Translations under genes and position numbers: made by a program
The notes under the pieces: generated by a model
What the model was told of the DNA's origin: nothing
The model's input: the letters and a program-made list of their open reading frames with translations, nothing else
The model's database searches: none
DNA from: Gigaspora margarita
Lineage: Eukaryota > Glomeromycota > Glomeromycetes > Diversisporales > Gigasporaceae
Assembly (NCBI GenBank): GCA_009809945.1
Contig: WTPW01000632.1
Location: 38,447-102,446, forward strand
Direction of reading: 5' to 3'
DNA: 64,000 nucleotides
Shown here: in pieces, positions 34,542 to 46,621 of the stretch
Layout: the number at the start of each line of letters is the position of its first letter
How positions within the stretch are numbered: the stretch's first letter is position 1

Positions 34542-34960
34542 AGGCTCCATGACTGTATTGGCAGTGCAAGGACATGTTGTATACCTGGCTCCACAGCTGC
34601 AAGTGGCAGTGCAAGGACCAGAGGTAGTTAACTCTGTGGCTGCAAGTGGCAGTGCAAGGATCTGTTGTGTACCTGGCTCTATGGCTGCAAGTAGCAGTGC
34701 AAGGACCAGTTGTTGTATTTGGCTTCATGGCTGCAAGTAGCATTGCAAGGACCAGAGGTAGTTGGCTCTGCGGCTGCAAGTGGCAGTGCAAGAACCTGTT
34801 TTGAATCTGGCTCTATAACTCCAAGTGGCAGTGCAAGAACCAGAGGTAGTTTGATCTTCAACTGCAAGTGGCAGTGCAAGGACCAGTTGTATTTGGCTCC
34901 ACGGCTGCAAGTGGCAGTGCAAGGACCAGTTGTTGTATTAGTTCCATAGCTGCAAGTGGC
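34542..34960. repeat. 43-45 bp minisatellite, block 2 (about 10 units)
   Basis: Same unit as block 1. A diverged inverted set (ttgtactacyattgcagcc) occurs at about 39780-39955, outside the element. Confidence 0.85.
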
Positions 34961-36114
34961 AAAGACTATAAGAATGAACCTCACTCATACCAGCAAGAAC
35001 ACATTACTGATTCTCTTTTCAGCTATAGAAAGATTTGACGGTTTTCTTCTATATAAAGGCATATTGGTCTGTAAATGGTTTTGGATCATCTCTGTACCTG
35101 TGGGACAAGCAGAACTTCATAGATGTCCCTTTCATTTACTGTTATGAGGAATGCATGTCACTATGGTGAAAAATGTGATTATGTATATTAGAGCCATTAA
35201 GAGTAGCGAGCCCTTATCCCATATGTTTTTCAGATTTGTAAATTAAGTCGGTCAGTTGGTTTGAATAAAGTCAGCTGATTGAGCAATAATAATATATTAA
35301 AATGCAGGTTTTACACATTCAAAAGTAGATTTACATTTTTTACACATGATCAATACAGATTTCGCCTAATTTAGCCAATCAATGCGAGTTTTACTAGCTA
35401 GCAATATGGGTTTCAACTGTTGTATTTTTTTACTTAAGAAACAAACTATATTGTTTTGGGGATGTGGTATTTTCATAAGGTGCCAGGCTTTAAACGACGC
35501 CTTGTTTAACTATCACATTACACCTGATCCTAAATTTTGATTAGTCAAATGAACAATTTTTAACCTAAGATAGTAAAATATATTTACTTGTAATATATTA
35601 TTATAATTGCTATTTTTGTATATTTATATACAGTACATACATTATATTTATTTATAAGGCCACGCAAACCATTTTTGCATTTTAATTTTTTTTTATGTCA
35701 CCCAATAATGATTTAATTTTCTGGAATTACCTGATAGGTCTGATAAAAAAAACAAAAATTTTCTAATTCCATGTTATGCAAATTGAAGAATTAACTTTGT
35801 TGATCTTAGATGTAAAAAATACTAAAAGTCTACAAGAATTCACCAAACAAACATTAAAAGTTCCAAGAAAAGTTTACCAAAAATGCCAAAAGTCTACAAA
35901 AAGAAGTTACTAAAAAATGCTAACTGGAATTAATTTGGACCATGCAAAGTTAATTTTTTTTTTTTAATTAAAAAAAAAATCTGACCCACTAAAATTTTTG
36001 AAAAGCCAAGTTATGCAAAGCAAAAAATTAATTTTATATGGCTAATAATAATTACTACAAATAGTAATACTTATGACATGTAATAATAATTGTGCATATT
36101 GTAATTATTAAAGA

Positions 36115-36275
36115 ACAGGGTAAAATCTGAGTTGCGAAATAGTGAAATCCACTTTGTAGATCAGGTTAGGGTGAAATTCACATTTAATTATGTTTTTTAT
36201 TATATAGAAGCAGATTTCACCCTCATGTGATAATCATAGCAGGTTTCACTATTTCACAACTCAGGTTTCACCTGT
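36115..36275. mobile_element. MITE in the left arm of the inverted repeat
   Basis: Terminal inverted repeats of about 34 bp: acagggtaaaatctgagttg and complement acaggtgaaacctgagttgt, continuing gcgaaatagtgaaa. Ends resemble those of the large element at 30345-35435. Confidence 0.75.
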
Positions 36276-37239
36276 CGTATTATTACTGCTTGCAATAATA
36301 ATTACAACATATCATAATTATTATTCCATTTCATAATAATTATGATATGTTATAATTATTATTATATGTAGTAATTCTTATTACATTGTAATAAATAATT
36401 ATTACATTATGACAAATTGCATTTTGAAATTATGGCACCAATTCTTTTTTTCTTTTTTTTTTGATTCAAGTTCTTTGACCAACTATTTCCTTCTAGCACA
36501 ATATAACTCTTGTTTGTCTATATGTTTGTTTACATTAGTCATTTAAGATCAACTTATAAGCCATATTATAGTTGAGTTTGTGGCATCTTGACTCTTATCT
36601 ATCTATATCTATCTATATTATTAAACACAAATGTTCATCTGTTCCACTGGCTAATCAAATATTCTAACATGGTCAAGGCTTAGAACAATGCATTTAACAT
36701 TCTTAAACAACTCTCTAAAATTGTAAAATATGAATTTTCCAAATTTTTGCTTCTGTTTTTTTGATTACAAAATAAATACAAACTATTTTGAACAAAAAAA
36801 TAGTTAATAAAAGTCTATCAAATATTTCATGAATTTGAAAACATTTTGTATATATAATAGTCTCAAGTTCAAGATAAATAAAAGTACAAGCACATGTGCA
36901 AGTGCAAGAACAATAATAATTGCTTTACAATATGATAATAATAAAAAAAATGAATATATTAGCAAATACTAAGAAAAAAATTACATTCCATTAAAATTGG
37001 TTAGAATTTTTGCCATCCAGATTATCTAATAATCAACAATTTTCTTGCAGTTCTTAGTTATATGTTGATCTACTAACAAATAAAACTATAGTTATATCAT
37101 GATGAATTATCATAAATGATTGGTGCCATAATTTCAAAATGCAATTTGTTGTAATGTAATAATTATTTATTACAAAAGTCATAATTGTAATAAGAATTAC
37201 TAATTACAATATATCGTAATTATTACAAAATAGTAATAA

Positions 37240-37674
37240 GGGGGCATCCATAAATTATGTTATGCTTGAGGGGAGTCCCCCAAAATATAATGATTTTGCA
37301 ATATGTAGAGGGGGGTTCCCCCCAATATAACACAATTTTTTTCTAAAAATTTGTCTAAAACTTGATCCAGTGGTCCAAATTGGATGATTTTGGTACCATT
37401 TGAATCATCTCGTCTCGAGGAGAGGATTCGAATGGTACCAATTTCATTTGATTTGGATCACTGGATCACGTTTTATTAACGAAATACTATTGGTTGTTAT
37501 ATTTTCTTATAAAATTACTATAAAATCAATAGTATTTTGTTAATAAAACGTGATACAGTAGTCCAAATGAAACGATTTTGGTACCATTGGATTCGTCTTA
37601 TAGAGACAATTCGAATGGTACCAAAATCAAGAGCTATTATGTAGGGGTACATAACGTTATTTATGGTTGCCCCT
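37240..37674. mobile_element. MITE with aggggcaNccataaat ends
   Basis: Left agggggcatccataaattat, right complement aggggcaaccataaataacg. Internally palindromic with repeated ttggtaccatt / aatggtacca around gaatcNtct. Absent from the left arm of the 3.1-kb inverted repeat, so younger than it. Confidence 0.7.
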
Positions 37675-37772
37675 AATTACAACATGTCATAATTATTATG
37701 AAATGGAATAATAATTATGATATGTCATAATTATTATTGCAATTAGTGATAATTACAACATGTTCAATTATT

Positions 37773-38131
37773 TTTTATTTTTATTTTTTTTTTTTAAAAG
37801 TGAGGTCGTGTCTCAGATCCTTTATTAGATTGTCATAATTCTATTACATTATACAGTATGTTATGATTTCTCTAAACTATGGGGTGGTGAGACTAAAGCT
37901 AAGTGAATGCTAAGCTAGAATACACTATTTACTTTTAACCTAAACTTTGACTAAGTAAGGTTATGACCTAACTAGTATTTATATGCTATATTGATGGGTA
38001 ATAAATTGTATGTGATGAAGTTATCTAACCATTGATTGTATATACATTGTTGCCTGATGTTGTTAGTTGATCAGAGTGGTTGACTCTGTGACTTGCTACC
38101 ATTGTTCTTTTTTCAACCTGGTTTGTGGGGG
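37773..38131 (-). mobile_element. 359-bp retroposed insertion (poly-A, 16-bp duplication)
   Basis: Begins with a T-rich tract (poly-A on the minus strand) and is bracketed by exact 16-bp duplications aacatgttcaattatt (37757-37772 and 38132-38147). This is the signature of target-primed reverse transcription by LINE machinery. Source RNA not identified; a 5'-truncated LINE or SINE. Confidence 0.85.
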
Positions 38132-38632
38132 AACATGTTCAATTATTATTACATGTCGTAAGTATTACTATTTGTAGTAATTATTATTAGCTATATAAAA
38201 TTAATTTTTTGCTTTGCATAACTTGGCAATTCAAAATTTTAGTGGGTCAGATTTTTTTAAAAAAAATTAACTTTGCATGGTCCAAATTAATTCATGTTTA
38301 TATCTAAGATAATGCAAAGTTAATTCTTTAGTTTGTATAACATAAAATCAGAAATTTTTGTTTTTTTTATTAGACCTATCAGGTGATTCCAGAAAATTAA
38401 ATCATCATTGGGTAACACCAGAGAAAAAATTAAAATGCAAAAATAGTTTGTGTGGCCTTATAAATAAATATAATATATGTAATATATATAAATATACAAA
38501 AATAGCAATTATAATAATATATTACAAGTAAATATTTTTTACTATCTTAGGTTAAAATTGTGCATTTGACCAATCAAAATTTAGGATCAGGTATAATGTG
38601 ATAGTTAAAGCAAGGCATCATCTAAAGTCTGT

Positions 38633-40445
38633 GTTGGTCAAAAATTTTTTTAACATCCAATGGGGATCATTTTGATCCTGCTTCCAATTATTGACCATTC
38701 AGTTATTCACACTAATTACTACATTTTGATAGGGTCCAGAACGGGCTGGGTTGAGCAGGCTTCAATAGGGCCTATACTTAGGCCCACAAAATATTTATGA
38801 GCCCAAGCTTAGCCCAAGAAAAAAAAAGACCAAATGATGGGCCTGAGCAGGCCTTAAATTAAAATTAGGCCCAACCCAAACCTGACCCAAATAGGCCCAC
38901 CAATTTTTACAATAAAATTTTGAATTTCTCAATAATGCCTGATATTTTTAATAATTAAAACAATTTTAAATTAAATAACTTCAAATATAGAGATGTGATT
39001 CATTGATCAGCAATCTGTATAATAATTCAGGATCCGTATATATACAATTTTTGCATAGTGTAAACTACAGTTAAAATTAACAGAATAATTTTTTAGTGAT
39101 CTGGTTGGTATCTCACCATGATCAGTTGGGGTGTGCAACATAGTTTTGTTTTATGTAGTATATTGTGCACCCCAATGATTGGTTTATAAAAATATATTTT
39201 TGAATAAGTAGCTGTGTGATGCAGTCGTGCTAAACCAGGAACAGATGATAAACTGTATAAACACAAAAATTCAAAATTACACTTTTTGGAGATATTTTTG
39301 CATTTATAAGGAAAGTCTAATTTAGAAATATTAAATAACTCTAATATAGATAGTATCGAATTCAGATACAGCTGATTTGAAATTGGTATTCAGGTGAAAT
39401 GCGAATTTCACTCTACTCTGACCCAATCTACAAAGCGGATTGCAACTTAGGTTTTATCCTGCACTTTAATCGAGAAAATATTATTGTTTACTCAGCTACT
39501 TTATTGCTATATATGAAAAACATATTGGGATAGCTAAACAAGTTCTAGCATTACATACTCAAACTTCAATACCTATGACAAAATCTCAAGTCTAGGACTA
39601 ATTATTTGAACTCGTACTAATCATTTTTCCAACCTGTTAAATGCATAAACTACTGACCACTCAGTTCTTAAATTTCTTAAACCACACCCTGCCTACTATA
39701 TAAACTTACAAACACAAGAAAGATATCTGATGTATGCTTATATAACTAAAAAGAGAATTGGGACATCATCCTGTAGCATCGTTTCATGTTCTTGTACTAC
39801 CACTGTAGCCATAGTACCTAACTGTCTACTAAAAGGTCCTTGTACTACTATTGCAGCCACGAAGTCTAACTATTCACTAATAAAATCCTTGTACTATATT
39901 CACCAATAAGGCTCTTGTATTGCCACTGCAGCTGCAGAGCCCAAAATACTAACTACAAATATCTATTGTAGCCCTACTAATACTTACTGGGCACTTAAAA
40001 TGGAGAGGGTTAGCAGGAGATAGAGCTAGCCTTACCAATGTAAGCAATAGCAAAACCAAAGATAAATATAAGATATTGGTCATGCAATGATTAATATCAT
40101 GAAATTTGGTTTGTCAGAGCAAATGATTGGCTGACACGTGCCGCTACGCAGCACGTTTCAACCAATCATTTGTTCTGACAGAACAAATTTTGTAATATTT
40201 ATTATCACATGATCCAATATCAATGTTATCATGCAATTATGATCATGATTTAAAAGTTTGATTGGCTAACTAAGTTTTAATTTGGGATATTGTGATTATG
40301 TAATAACATAGAAAAAATAACAATAAGAAATTTTTTCATGATCATATGAGTTTGCACAATAACTTACTCTATTCTAAACAAAAAACTCTTATAAACTACA
40401 TTCTTAACTTCACCTGCTCACAACCTCCTATTCATACCCCAGACT
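38633..40445. other. Gene-free repeat-rich stretch
   Basis: 38733-38910 is a left end tagggtccagaacgggctgg followed by ggccca-rich sequence, related to 45800-46160. 39128-39182 holds a small hairpin (ttggggtgtgcaacata). 39780-39955 holds diverged minisatellite units. No gene seen. Confidence 0.5.
40072..40221. mobile_element. 150-bp palindromic MITE
   Basis: gatattggtcatg...caaatgattggctgacacg pairs over about 75 bp with cgtttcaaccaatcatttg...catgatccaatatc. Strong hairpin, no coding capacity, target duplication unclear. Confidence 0.8.
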
Positions 40446-40879
40446 CAGGACCCCAAACAATTTATATAATGTCATATTTGAAAAATTGCTAATGGAGGGC
40501 CATTTTTTTAAAAAATGTTATATTTGAAAAGTAGGTATTGGGTAAAAAGGTTATATTTAAAAATGGGTAATGGGCAAAATGAGTATATTTGAAAGAATGC
40601 TAACAGGGTAAGTTTTTTAAATGTTATATTTGAAAAGTGGTAATGAAAATAGTAAGCGTCAGTTCTGTTTTTTTTATTTTTTTATTTTTTTATTTATTTT
40701 TTTTTTTTTAGAGAGCATTAGTTTGAAAATTTTTTTTGAAAGCTTATGCTTTGAAAAATGGTAACCAATTTCAAACTTGCTACCTGATTTTGAAATGTAG
40801 CTAATATATACCAAACTAAACAATTCAATTTTTACTATGATTCTCAAATATAACCTCATATAGATTATTTGGGGTCCTG
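40446..40879. mobile_element. 434-bp element with caggaccccaaa ends
   Basis: Left caggaccccaaacaatttat, right complement caggaccccaaataatctat; both continue to tatatttga. Contains repeated ttatatttgaaaa motifs. A second, incomplete copy of its right half lies at 45100-45305. Confidence 0.75.
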
Positions 40880-41059
40880 TTACACCTTTATACAATCACC
40901 AATAGGGCATGACCAACTTGGTAATTATGTAGAGAAATAACTGTAATTACTGTTGTTTGAACAGGGATTGTCACAAATCTTTACCAAGAGCAACAACTGT
41001 GCATTGCCAATTTAGTTACCATTGATTTTGAACTCAAACTTACGAATACTTATATCTGC

Positions 41060-42650
41060 AAACAGTATAGGATCTGAAAATTATTAAAAAGCAAAACTCA
41101 TTATCTGGAATAAAACTCTAATAGCTTTATGCCAATCTTTAGAATAATTGAAGCTGGTCTTTGAAACTTAATGCAAACTAAGAAACTATTTAGTAATAAA
41201 ATAATGGTACTAGGTAGTGATTTCCAACAGATACTACCAGTAGTTCAAAAAGGATCAAGAGCTACAAATATTGCAATATGTATTAAAGGTAGTCTTGTAG
41301 TTGATTATTATTTATCAACTAGACAAAGTCATAGGGATTGGAACCGCCTAAAATTTTTCTTAATCGTTTAATCGTTTAACCGTTTAACCGTTTAATTTGG
41401 CCGGCATTAAAATAATTCTGGCCCACGACCAACATAATTCTGCCCGGAACTATAGAGCATTTTAAACGGTTAAACGGTTCCAATCCCTACAAAGTCAATA
41501 TTTAAAAATTAGCTTAGCCAGCTAATCAAAATTGACTTTTTAGATTAAGCTTCAGAATTATCAGAGATTTCCTCAAATTTTTGTCTCAACCTTATTCATA
41601 TTTTATGTTTATTGATTTTTTCTAAGTTTTTCAGATCTTATATCAAGATTTTGTATATTGAAAGCTTTTTATTATAAAACTTTCTATCAAGAGTTTCTTA
41701 TATAAAACTTTCTTATATCAAGAGTCACTTGTATAAATCACAGGACTGCCTAAATTTGATTGTTTATTGTAATTTTTAATATAATCTAATATAAAAATCA
41801 ACTAAGTTGATTTTTTTGAAAAATTGGCTGACTAAGCTGTTTAAGTCAATAAAAATCAACCAATGCAAATCAGCTCCAATCACTAATTAAAAGTTTTTAC
41901 CTTTGGTCATATTTTACTATCTTTAAACTTCAACAAAATATGAGAGCAAATACGGACAAAATAGATTTGTGCAATGGCTTCTTCACCTTGAAAATGGAAA
42001 CACTTCTGGCTATTAATTAAGAAATAGAAGTTCTATAACTTAATAATGGATGTTTTTGGTAGTGTTTTAGAAAACGTAGATGAAACTATGTACAACAAAC
42101 AAAATTAGCCTTGAAATATGTAATGAAGTAATTCAAAAAGATGCATGGACATGAAAAAGTATACTTAAGTGTAGATAAGATAATTGCAACCATAAAAAAG
42201 ATCCAACAGAGTTTCTAGAAGAGTTTTTATACTCTCTTGCCCCAAGTGGACTACCAAAACACCGTATAACATTAAGCAAGGTTCTATTGTAATGTTACTA
42301 CGCAATTTAGATGTTAACCCGGGTCTTTGTAATGGCGTAAGAATGATCATACGACGAATGCATGATCAAGTACTAGATTATGAGCTCATTACTTGAAATG
42401 TTGCTGGACGTAGAGTTTTAATACCGATGATTTTCTGCCTTTTCATTTCAATTTCCTATTCAACTTGCATTCGCTATGACAATAAATAAATCATGTTGGC
42501 TTAATGCTCACAGATCTAATCTGTAGCCACGGACAATTATATGTCACATCCTCAAGAGCTAAAAGTTTATCTTCTATACGAATCAAACTCTCGCCTAGCT
42601 GTAATAAAACAAAAAAAAATCGCTATCAAGAATTACTTTGAACTACACAA
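41060..42650 (+). pseudogene. Helitron-type PIF1-like helicase relic
   Basis: Plus-strand pieces in shifting frames match the helicase end of Helitron Rep-Hel proteins: VLGSDFQQILPVVQKGSRAT near 41210, GSIVMLLRNLDVNPGLCNGV then RMIIRRM near 42280-42350, AGRRVLIPMIF near 42405, LAFAMTINKS near 42465 and HGQLYVTSSRAKSLSSIRIK near 42530-42600. These are the GGDFRQ, GLCNG, TINKAQGQ and LYVALSRA landmarks. Multiple stops and frameshifts; 41332-41489 is a later MITE. The HUH nuclease half and Helitron ends are not seen. Confidence 0.85.
41332..41489. mobile_element. 158-bp hAT MITE in the helicase relic
   Basis: Perfect 15-bp terminal inverted repeats TAGGGATTGGAACCG, flanked by exact 8-bp duplications caaagtca (41324-41331 and 41490-41497). 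Interior repeats of cgtttaac. Confidence 0.95.
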
Positions 42651-43431
42651 TCATGATTTAGGTAAGACTTAACTCATTGCCCCTGTCTTTTTTTTCTCTT
42701 AGAAAATAGGTTTGTTTGCTCTGAATCTTTCGTTTCTCACATCTTGGACAATTGATATCAAAAGAAATGAGTTAGTAAGCAGTAAATATTTGAGCTTTAA
42801 TGTTTATCCGTATTTAAATTACAACATTTATCAACTAAATCACTACGACTATATATCAATCTAATATATCATTATTCCGGTTGAATCTGACATTATATTT
42901 TATAGTTATATCCGTAAAAAAAAACATTAAAAATAGCGATATGTGCTATCTTTTTATTATAAATATCTGTTATATATATTATATATATATTATATAAAAT
43001 ATGAAATATAAAAATTCATATATCTAAAGAATCATATTATTATGGTAACAAATATAGAATTTTTGACCAGCAGATCAATTAATAATACATCGTAAATTCA
43101 TTAATATACCAATTAAATTTTATTTAAAAGTTTAAAAGGTAAAATTGTTCAAATTGAAACCGATTCTTAATGTTGATATTTAAAACTTTGATATACACCA
43201 TAATAACATAATAATTTTTATCTTACTAAAGATCTCCCACCTATGAAACCCACAACATCTAAATTCTAGTAACTTTCACTATTAAATGCTACAATGTAAT
43301 TCCATAATATCCATTTATGCTATCTATTAACTATATTATATTTTACATACTATATTAATTTCTTCAAAAATTTTGAAAAATTTTTTAAAATAATTCAAAA
43401 CTTACCAATTTTTTTTTAAAAAAAAAGGTTT
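42651..43431. other. Gene-free 3' flank
   Basis: AT-rich, with (AT)n at about 42970-43000. I see no gene. It separates the helicase relic from the stop codon of the BTB-TLDc gene. Confidence 0.5.
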
Positions 43432-45022
43432 TTAATATTCTTTCTTTATAACCTGAAAAACTTCAAATTCTTCAATAGTAAATTGGTCAGCACTCTGTCT
43501 TAAAGGCTTTTCATAGCTAATTTGTTTACATCCACATGGTTGCCCAATCTCAAAATGACCTTTGGGAAATAAATCACCTTTTCCAAATACCGGTGAACAA
43601 TAATTATTACAATAAACTGAATCTTTAGGATCTATAACTCTACTCAATATATCATTTTTCTCATCACTACCCAAACTAAAGACAAAACAATCTTTTAATG
43701 GTGAAGTATTTTGAGGTTCTTTATCTGATGAAGTTGATTTTTTACTCCAACTCAATGGATTATACCCACCGAGAATTTCTGTTGAATCTGTTGAATTTGA
43801 AGGCTTAATTATAACTAAGGCTTGATTGGAAGTTAAGGTGTGTTGAAGAAATGTTTGATCTCGACTTCCTCGAAGTACGAGTTTAAATTGATATGGAATA
43901 TGCCATGATTTGTATAATTTGTCACCATTTTCTAAAGGTGTAATATCTAATCTATCAATCCAACTTGCAATTCTTGCTGCTTGATCTGGATTTATTAAAA
44001 CAGATTGAATTCGTGAGGCAACAGTAGAATAAGTTGGTGATGTATAAAATAATGAAGAACCACTAATATCAGGATCATGTAATTCAGGTGGTAAAAGACG
44101 TTTAAATATTGAAACTTGTTTTTCAAATTCAGCAGCCGGAATGTGACGCCACCTAATATATGGAATACAAGGACATAATATTTTTTCTAATTCAGCGAAT
44201 TCTTCATCAGACCATTTTGTTACCTCAGGGTCTAAAGTAGTTTGAAGTTGAGAAATTCCCCATTTGACGAGACATCTCCAAAGATCTAATTCAGACATTC
44301 CTAGATCATCACGTTGTAAAATCCAGTTAACAGTTTCAACTTCCAAAGACGTTAAATCATCAGACTTGAGTAATATTTCAGGTTCTTGATAAAGAGCTTC
44401 TTGCATTATTTCTGATAATAAAGTACAAGTTGGATATTTTTGTCCTGCATTATAAATTAATACTGATTGTTTGTCCAGCCACAAATGCTTGCGTTCTATT
44501 AATACTCCTTGCAAAGCTTCAACAAGTAAATTAAGACATAGTTCATCGGCTGCACCTAAAACATTTACAATCTCAATTTCACTAAGCGTCTCCACTTTAA
44601 TTGTTGATGAATATATATACCTGTAAATAAATAAATAATTATATATATAAATATATATTATAGAGAGATATATTTTTTGTTGAAAAATTGTATTTTACAA
44701 ATTAAAATTATTTAGAAAAAAAAACTTGTTTCACTTACTTCAAAATGATGCTAAAAGTTTCTGGAGTAATATTTGGTTTTTTAAAAATATATACACCATT
44801 TTCTTGTTTAGCCCACCTACTGGATAAAGCTTGACGGAAATAAGGTGATCTCATTCTCAAAATATAATAATGAGCTTTAAATTTTTTAACATTTGGCTCT
44901 TCACCGGCTTCGATTATTACATTATGTTCATCATCTTCTTCAAGTAATGATATTAAATCTTTTGTTAACTCGTCAGAAAGTTTTGTAATAAATGTTTGAT
45001 TAATAATTGGTATTGATGTCAT
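43432..45022 (-). CDS. BTB-BACK-TLDc protein, two exons
   Basis: Exon 1 is 44739-45022 and exon 2 is 43432-44620; GTAAGT donor and acag acceptor; 490 aa from ATG at 45022. BTB/POZ at about residues 25-125 (HNVIIEAGEEPNVKKFKAH, then LRMRSPYFRQAL). BACK-like helical region at about 130-240. TLDc at about 310-488 with AARIASWIDRL, FKLVLRGSRDQT, EILGGYNPLSW, CFVFSLG and a C-terminal YEKPLRQSADQFTIEEFEVF. BTB-BACK proteins commonly serve as Cullin-3 substrate adaptors; the TLDc role here is unknown. The family is strongly expanded in glomeromycete fungi. The frame is intact, with none of the transition damage seen in nearby elements. It is the same domain type as the relic at 20942-21560. Confidence 0.9.
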
Positions 45023-45099
45023 TTTTTAAATTTTCGTCCGTAAAAAAAAATTGTTAAAATTTCGTTTGTAAAAAAATTTGTATTAGATAGATATTGAAT

Positions 45100-45310
45100 T
45101 TTTAAGCAATCAATCCGNTTTTTTTTGAGAGTGTTTGTTCAAAAAATTTTTTTAAAAGCTTACATTTCAAAAATTGGTAAGCAATACCAAACTTGCTACC
45201 TGATGTTTGAAATATAGCTAATATATACCAAAGTAGAACCGCTAACCAAAAAATTTTTACTATGTTCCTCAAATATAATCTCTCATAAATTATTCGGGGT
45301 CCTCCAGGCT
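45100..45310. repeat. Partial second copy of the 40446-40879 element
   Basis: gcttacatttcaaaaattgg...aacttgctacctgatg...gctaatatataccaaa...ttattcggggtcct aligns with 40740-40879. The left half is missing. Confidence 0.75.
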
Positions 45311-45799
45311 CTACTTTAATATATTCTATTTACCAATATTCATAAAACCTAAATTTTTATATCATTAGTTATTGTAACTTTGATAATGTAGTACTTTGTA
45401 TTTTAAAATAGAATTCCGTATAATCATATATTTGCGTTTATATTTGTTTATATTTTATTATATATAGAAAGCATGAAGATTTACACATGAAAAATAATAG
45501 CATGATGAATCCATGTATAAAATATAAACAAAATTTGATGAAAAGTCATGCAGACCAATCAAACTTAAGATTTTGCAGACAAATATTGTTTCAAATAGCA
45601 AATAGACCATACACTCATTGTATTGTTCCTGGTATTTGTCTAATTTTTATATAATACCATAATATTGATATAATATCTATGTTATAAATTTAAATTGCAT
45701 CATTGGTTCAATTTCAAAAATTACCAGGTGTATTATGACAACAGCTGTAATAGCTATAATGAAAATTTTGTTTTGTCATTTTTACTGGGTATTGTTGAG

Positions 45800-46160
45800 C
45801 CACCCTGGGCTTGCTTAAAAAACCAGGCCTGGCCCAGTAATTAGCGGGCCTAACCCAAGCCTGGCCCATAAAAATATTGGGCCTAAAAATATATGCCCAA
45901 ATTAGGCCCAAAAGGACCCCGAAATATACATAGATAGGTCAGGTATGAGTTTGCTTATTTTTAAGATTTTTTATGCAGATCTTTTCTATTTATAGTAATT
46001 TTTTTGCTTATTTTTGAAGTTTTTTCTGCAGATCCTTCCTTTTTTAGTAACTCTATAATTAACCTAACCTATCTATGTATATTTCGGAGTCCTGGCCCAA
46101 ACCTGGCCTGGCCCATAAATTTTTGGGTTTGGCCCAGCCCATTCCAGACTCTACATTTTG
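45800..46160. repeat. ggccca-rich element fragment
   Basis: Rich in ggcctggccca / tgggcctaa; right end complement tagagtctggaatgggctgg resembles the left end at 38733. Interrupted by the MITE at 45914-46092. Confidence 0.6.
45914..46092. mobile_element. Nested 179-bp MITE
   Basis: ggaccccgaaatatacatag and complement ggactccgaaatatacatag, continuing atagg. Inserted between two ggcccaaa sequences. No coding content. Confidence 0.8.
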
Positions 46161-46284
46161 ATAATTGTATGTTACCTAGTTTGATTACTACATTTTTCTG
46201 CAAAACATTACTTTATTTTTAGTTTTACCTTATATTCTTCCCATTACTACATTTCTGCATAATAAATTCCCATTACCACATTCT

Positions 46285-46580
46285 TGTAAATATTCATAGC
46301 TCTTATCTCATTCTTGGTAATCAGGTAATTATAGTGGGAATATAAAAGGATTGTTATATAAAGAGAAGGAACAGTTAGTTTTATTTGTTTTAAAGTTTTT
46401 CTTCTTTTTTTGTACATATAATTTTCTTACACACTCATATGTATATAATATGCTCTTCCAAAATCTAATAAATCGCTCTCCTAATATTCAATAAAATATA
46501 TTCATTTATATCTTAATGATTGTGACCCAGTAGCTAAATTGGCATATGAGTTTTGGAAGTCTCTCCCAAGACCACAGCAT
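46285..46580 (+). repeat. LTR-like sequence (tentative)
   Basis: TATA-like ttatataaagag (46354-46365), a polyadenylation-like aataaaat (46491), and an end ...accacagca followed by tttTGGTGCC, which looks like a 3' LTR end plus primer-binding site. The left edge and partner LTR were not found; the downstream sequence is cut by the insertion at 46622. Confidence 0.35.
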
Positions 46581-46621
46581 TTTGGTGCCATTTGTATGAA
46601 ATGATACAACTCTCACTTACC

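Larger units (their letters stand above)
33486..35120. repeat. Tandem duplication of a ~700-900 bp block
   Basis: 33486-34200 and 34205-35110 repeat in order: aagcctgtcaacgaagtgaca..., atgtatccttttat-ggttattctttgattattg, cctcccctacccacccgaa, minisatellite, then aagaatga...ctatagaaagatttga. The second copy has a longer minisatellite. Confidence 0.85.
30345..35435. mobile_element. Large element with long terminal inverted repeats
   Basis: Left end (30345-30670: ttacgacagagtgaaaccc, tgctagctagtaaaactc, aaatctgcttttgaatgtgtaaaac) is repeated inverted at the right (35280-35435). A further inner inverted match joins 30590-30690 with 33420-33490. The inside holds the palindrome array and two minisatellite blocks; no gene is seen. 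Element class is unknown; the ends resemble the small MITE at 36115-36275. Confidence 0.6.
35485..38632. repeat. 3.1-kb imperfect inverted repeat
   Basis: Left arm 35485-36445 and right arm 37118-38632 are complementary in order: gccttg-tttaactatcacatta, cctgatcctaaattttgattggtcaaa, ttacttgtaatatattattataattgc, ggccac-caaac-atttttgcatttt, acctgatagg, ggaccatgcaaagttaatt, gtcagattt. The spacer (36446-37117) includes an inverted copy of the 25.6-kb repeat. The right arm is lengthened by two later insertions (37240-37674 and 37773-38131). No coding frame. Confidence 0.85.

Noticed and set aside
33828..34984. Frames of 63-104 codons on both strands
   Set aside because: Repeat-unit translations of the 43-45 bp minisatellite. 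No start context or unique sequence.
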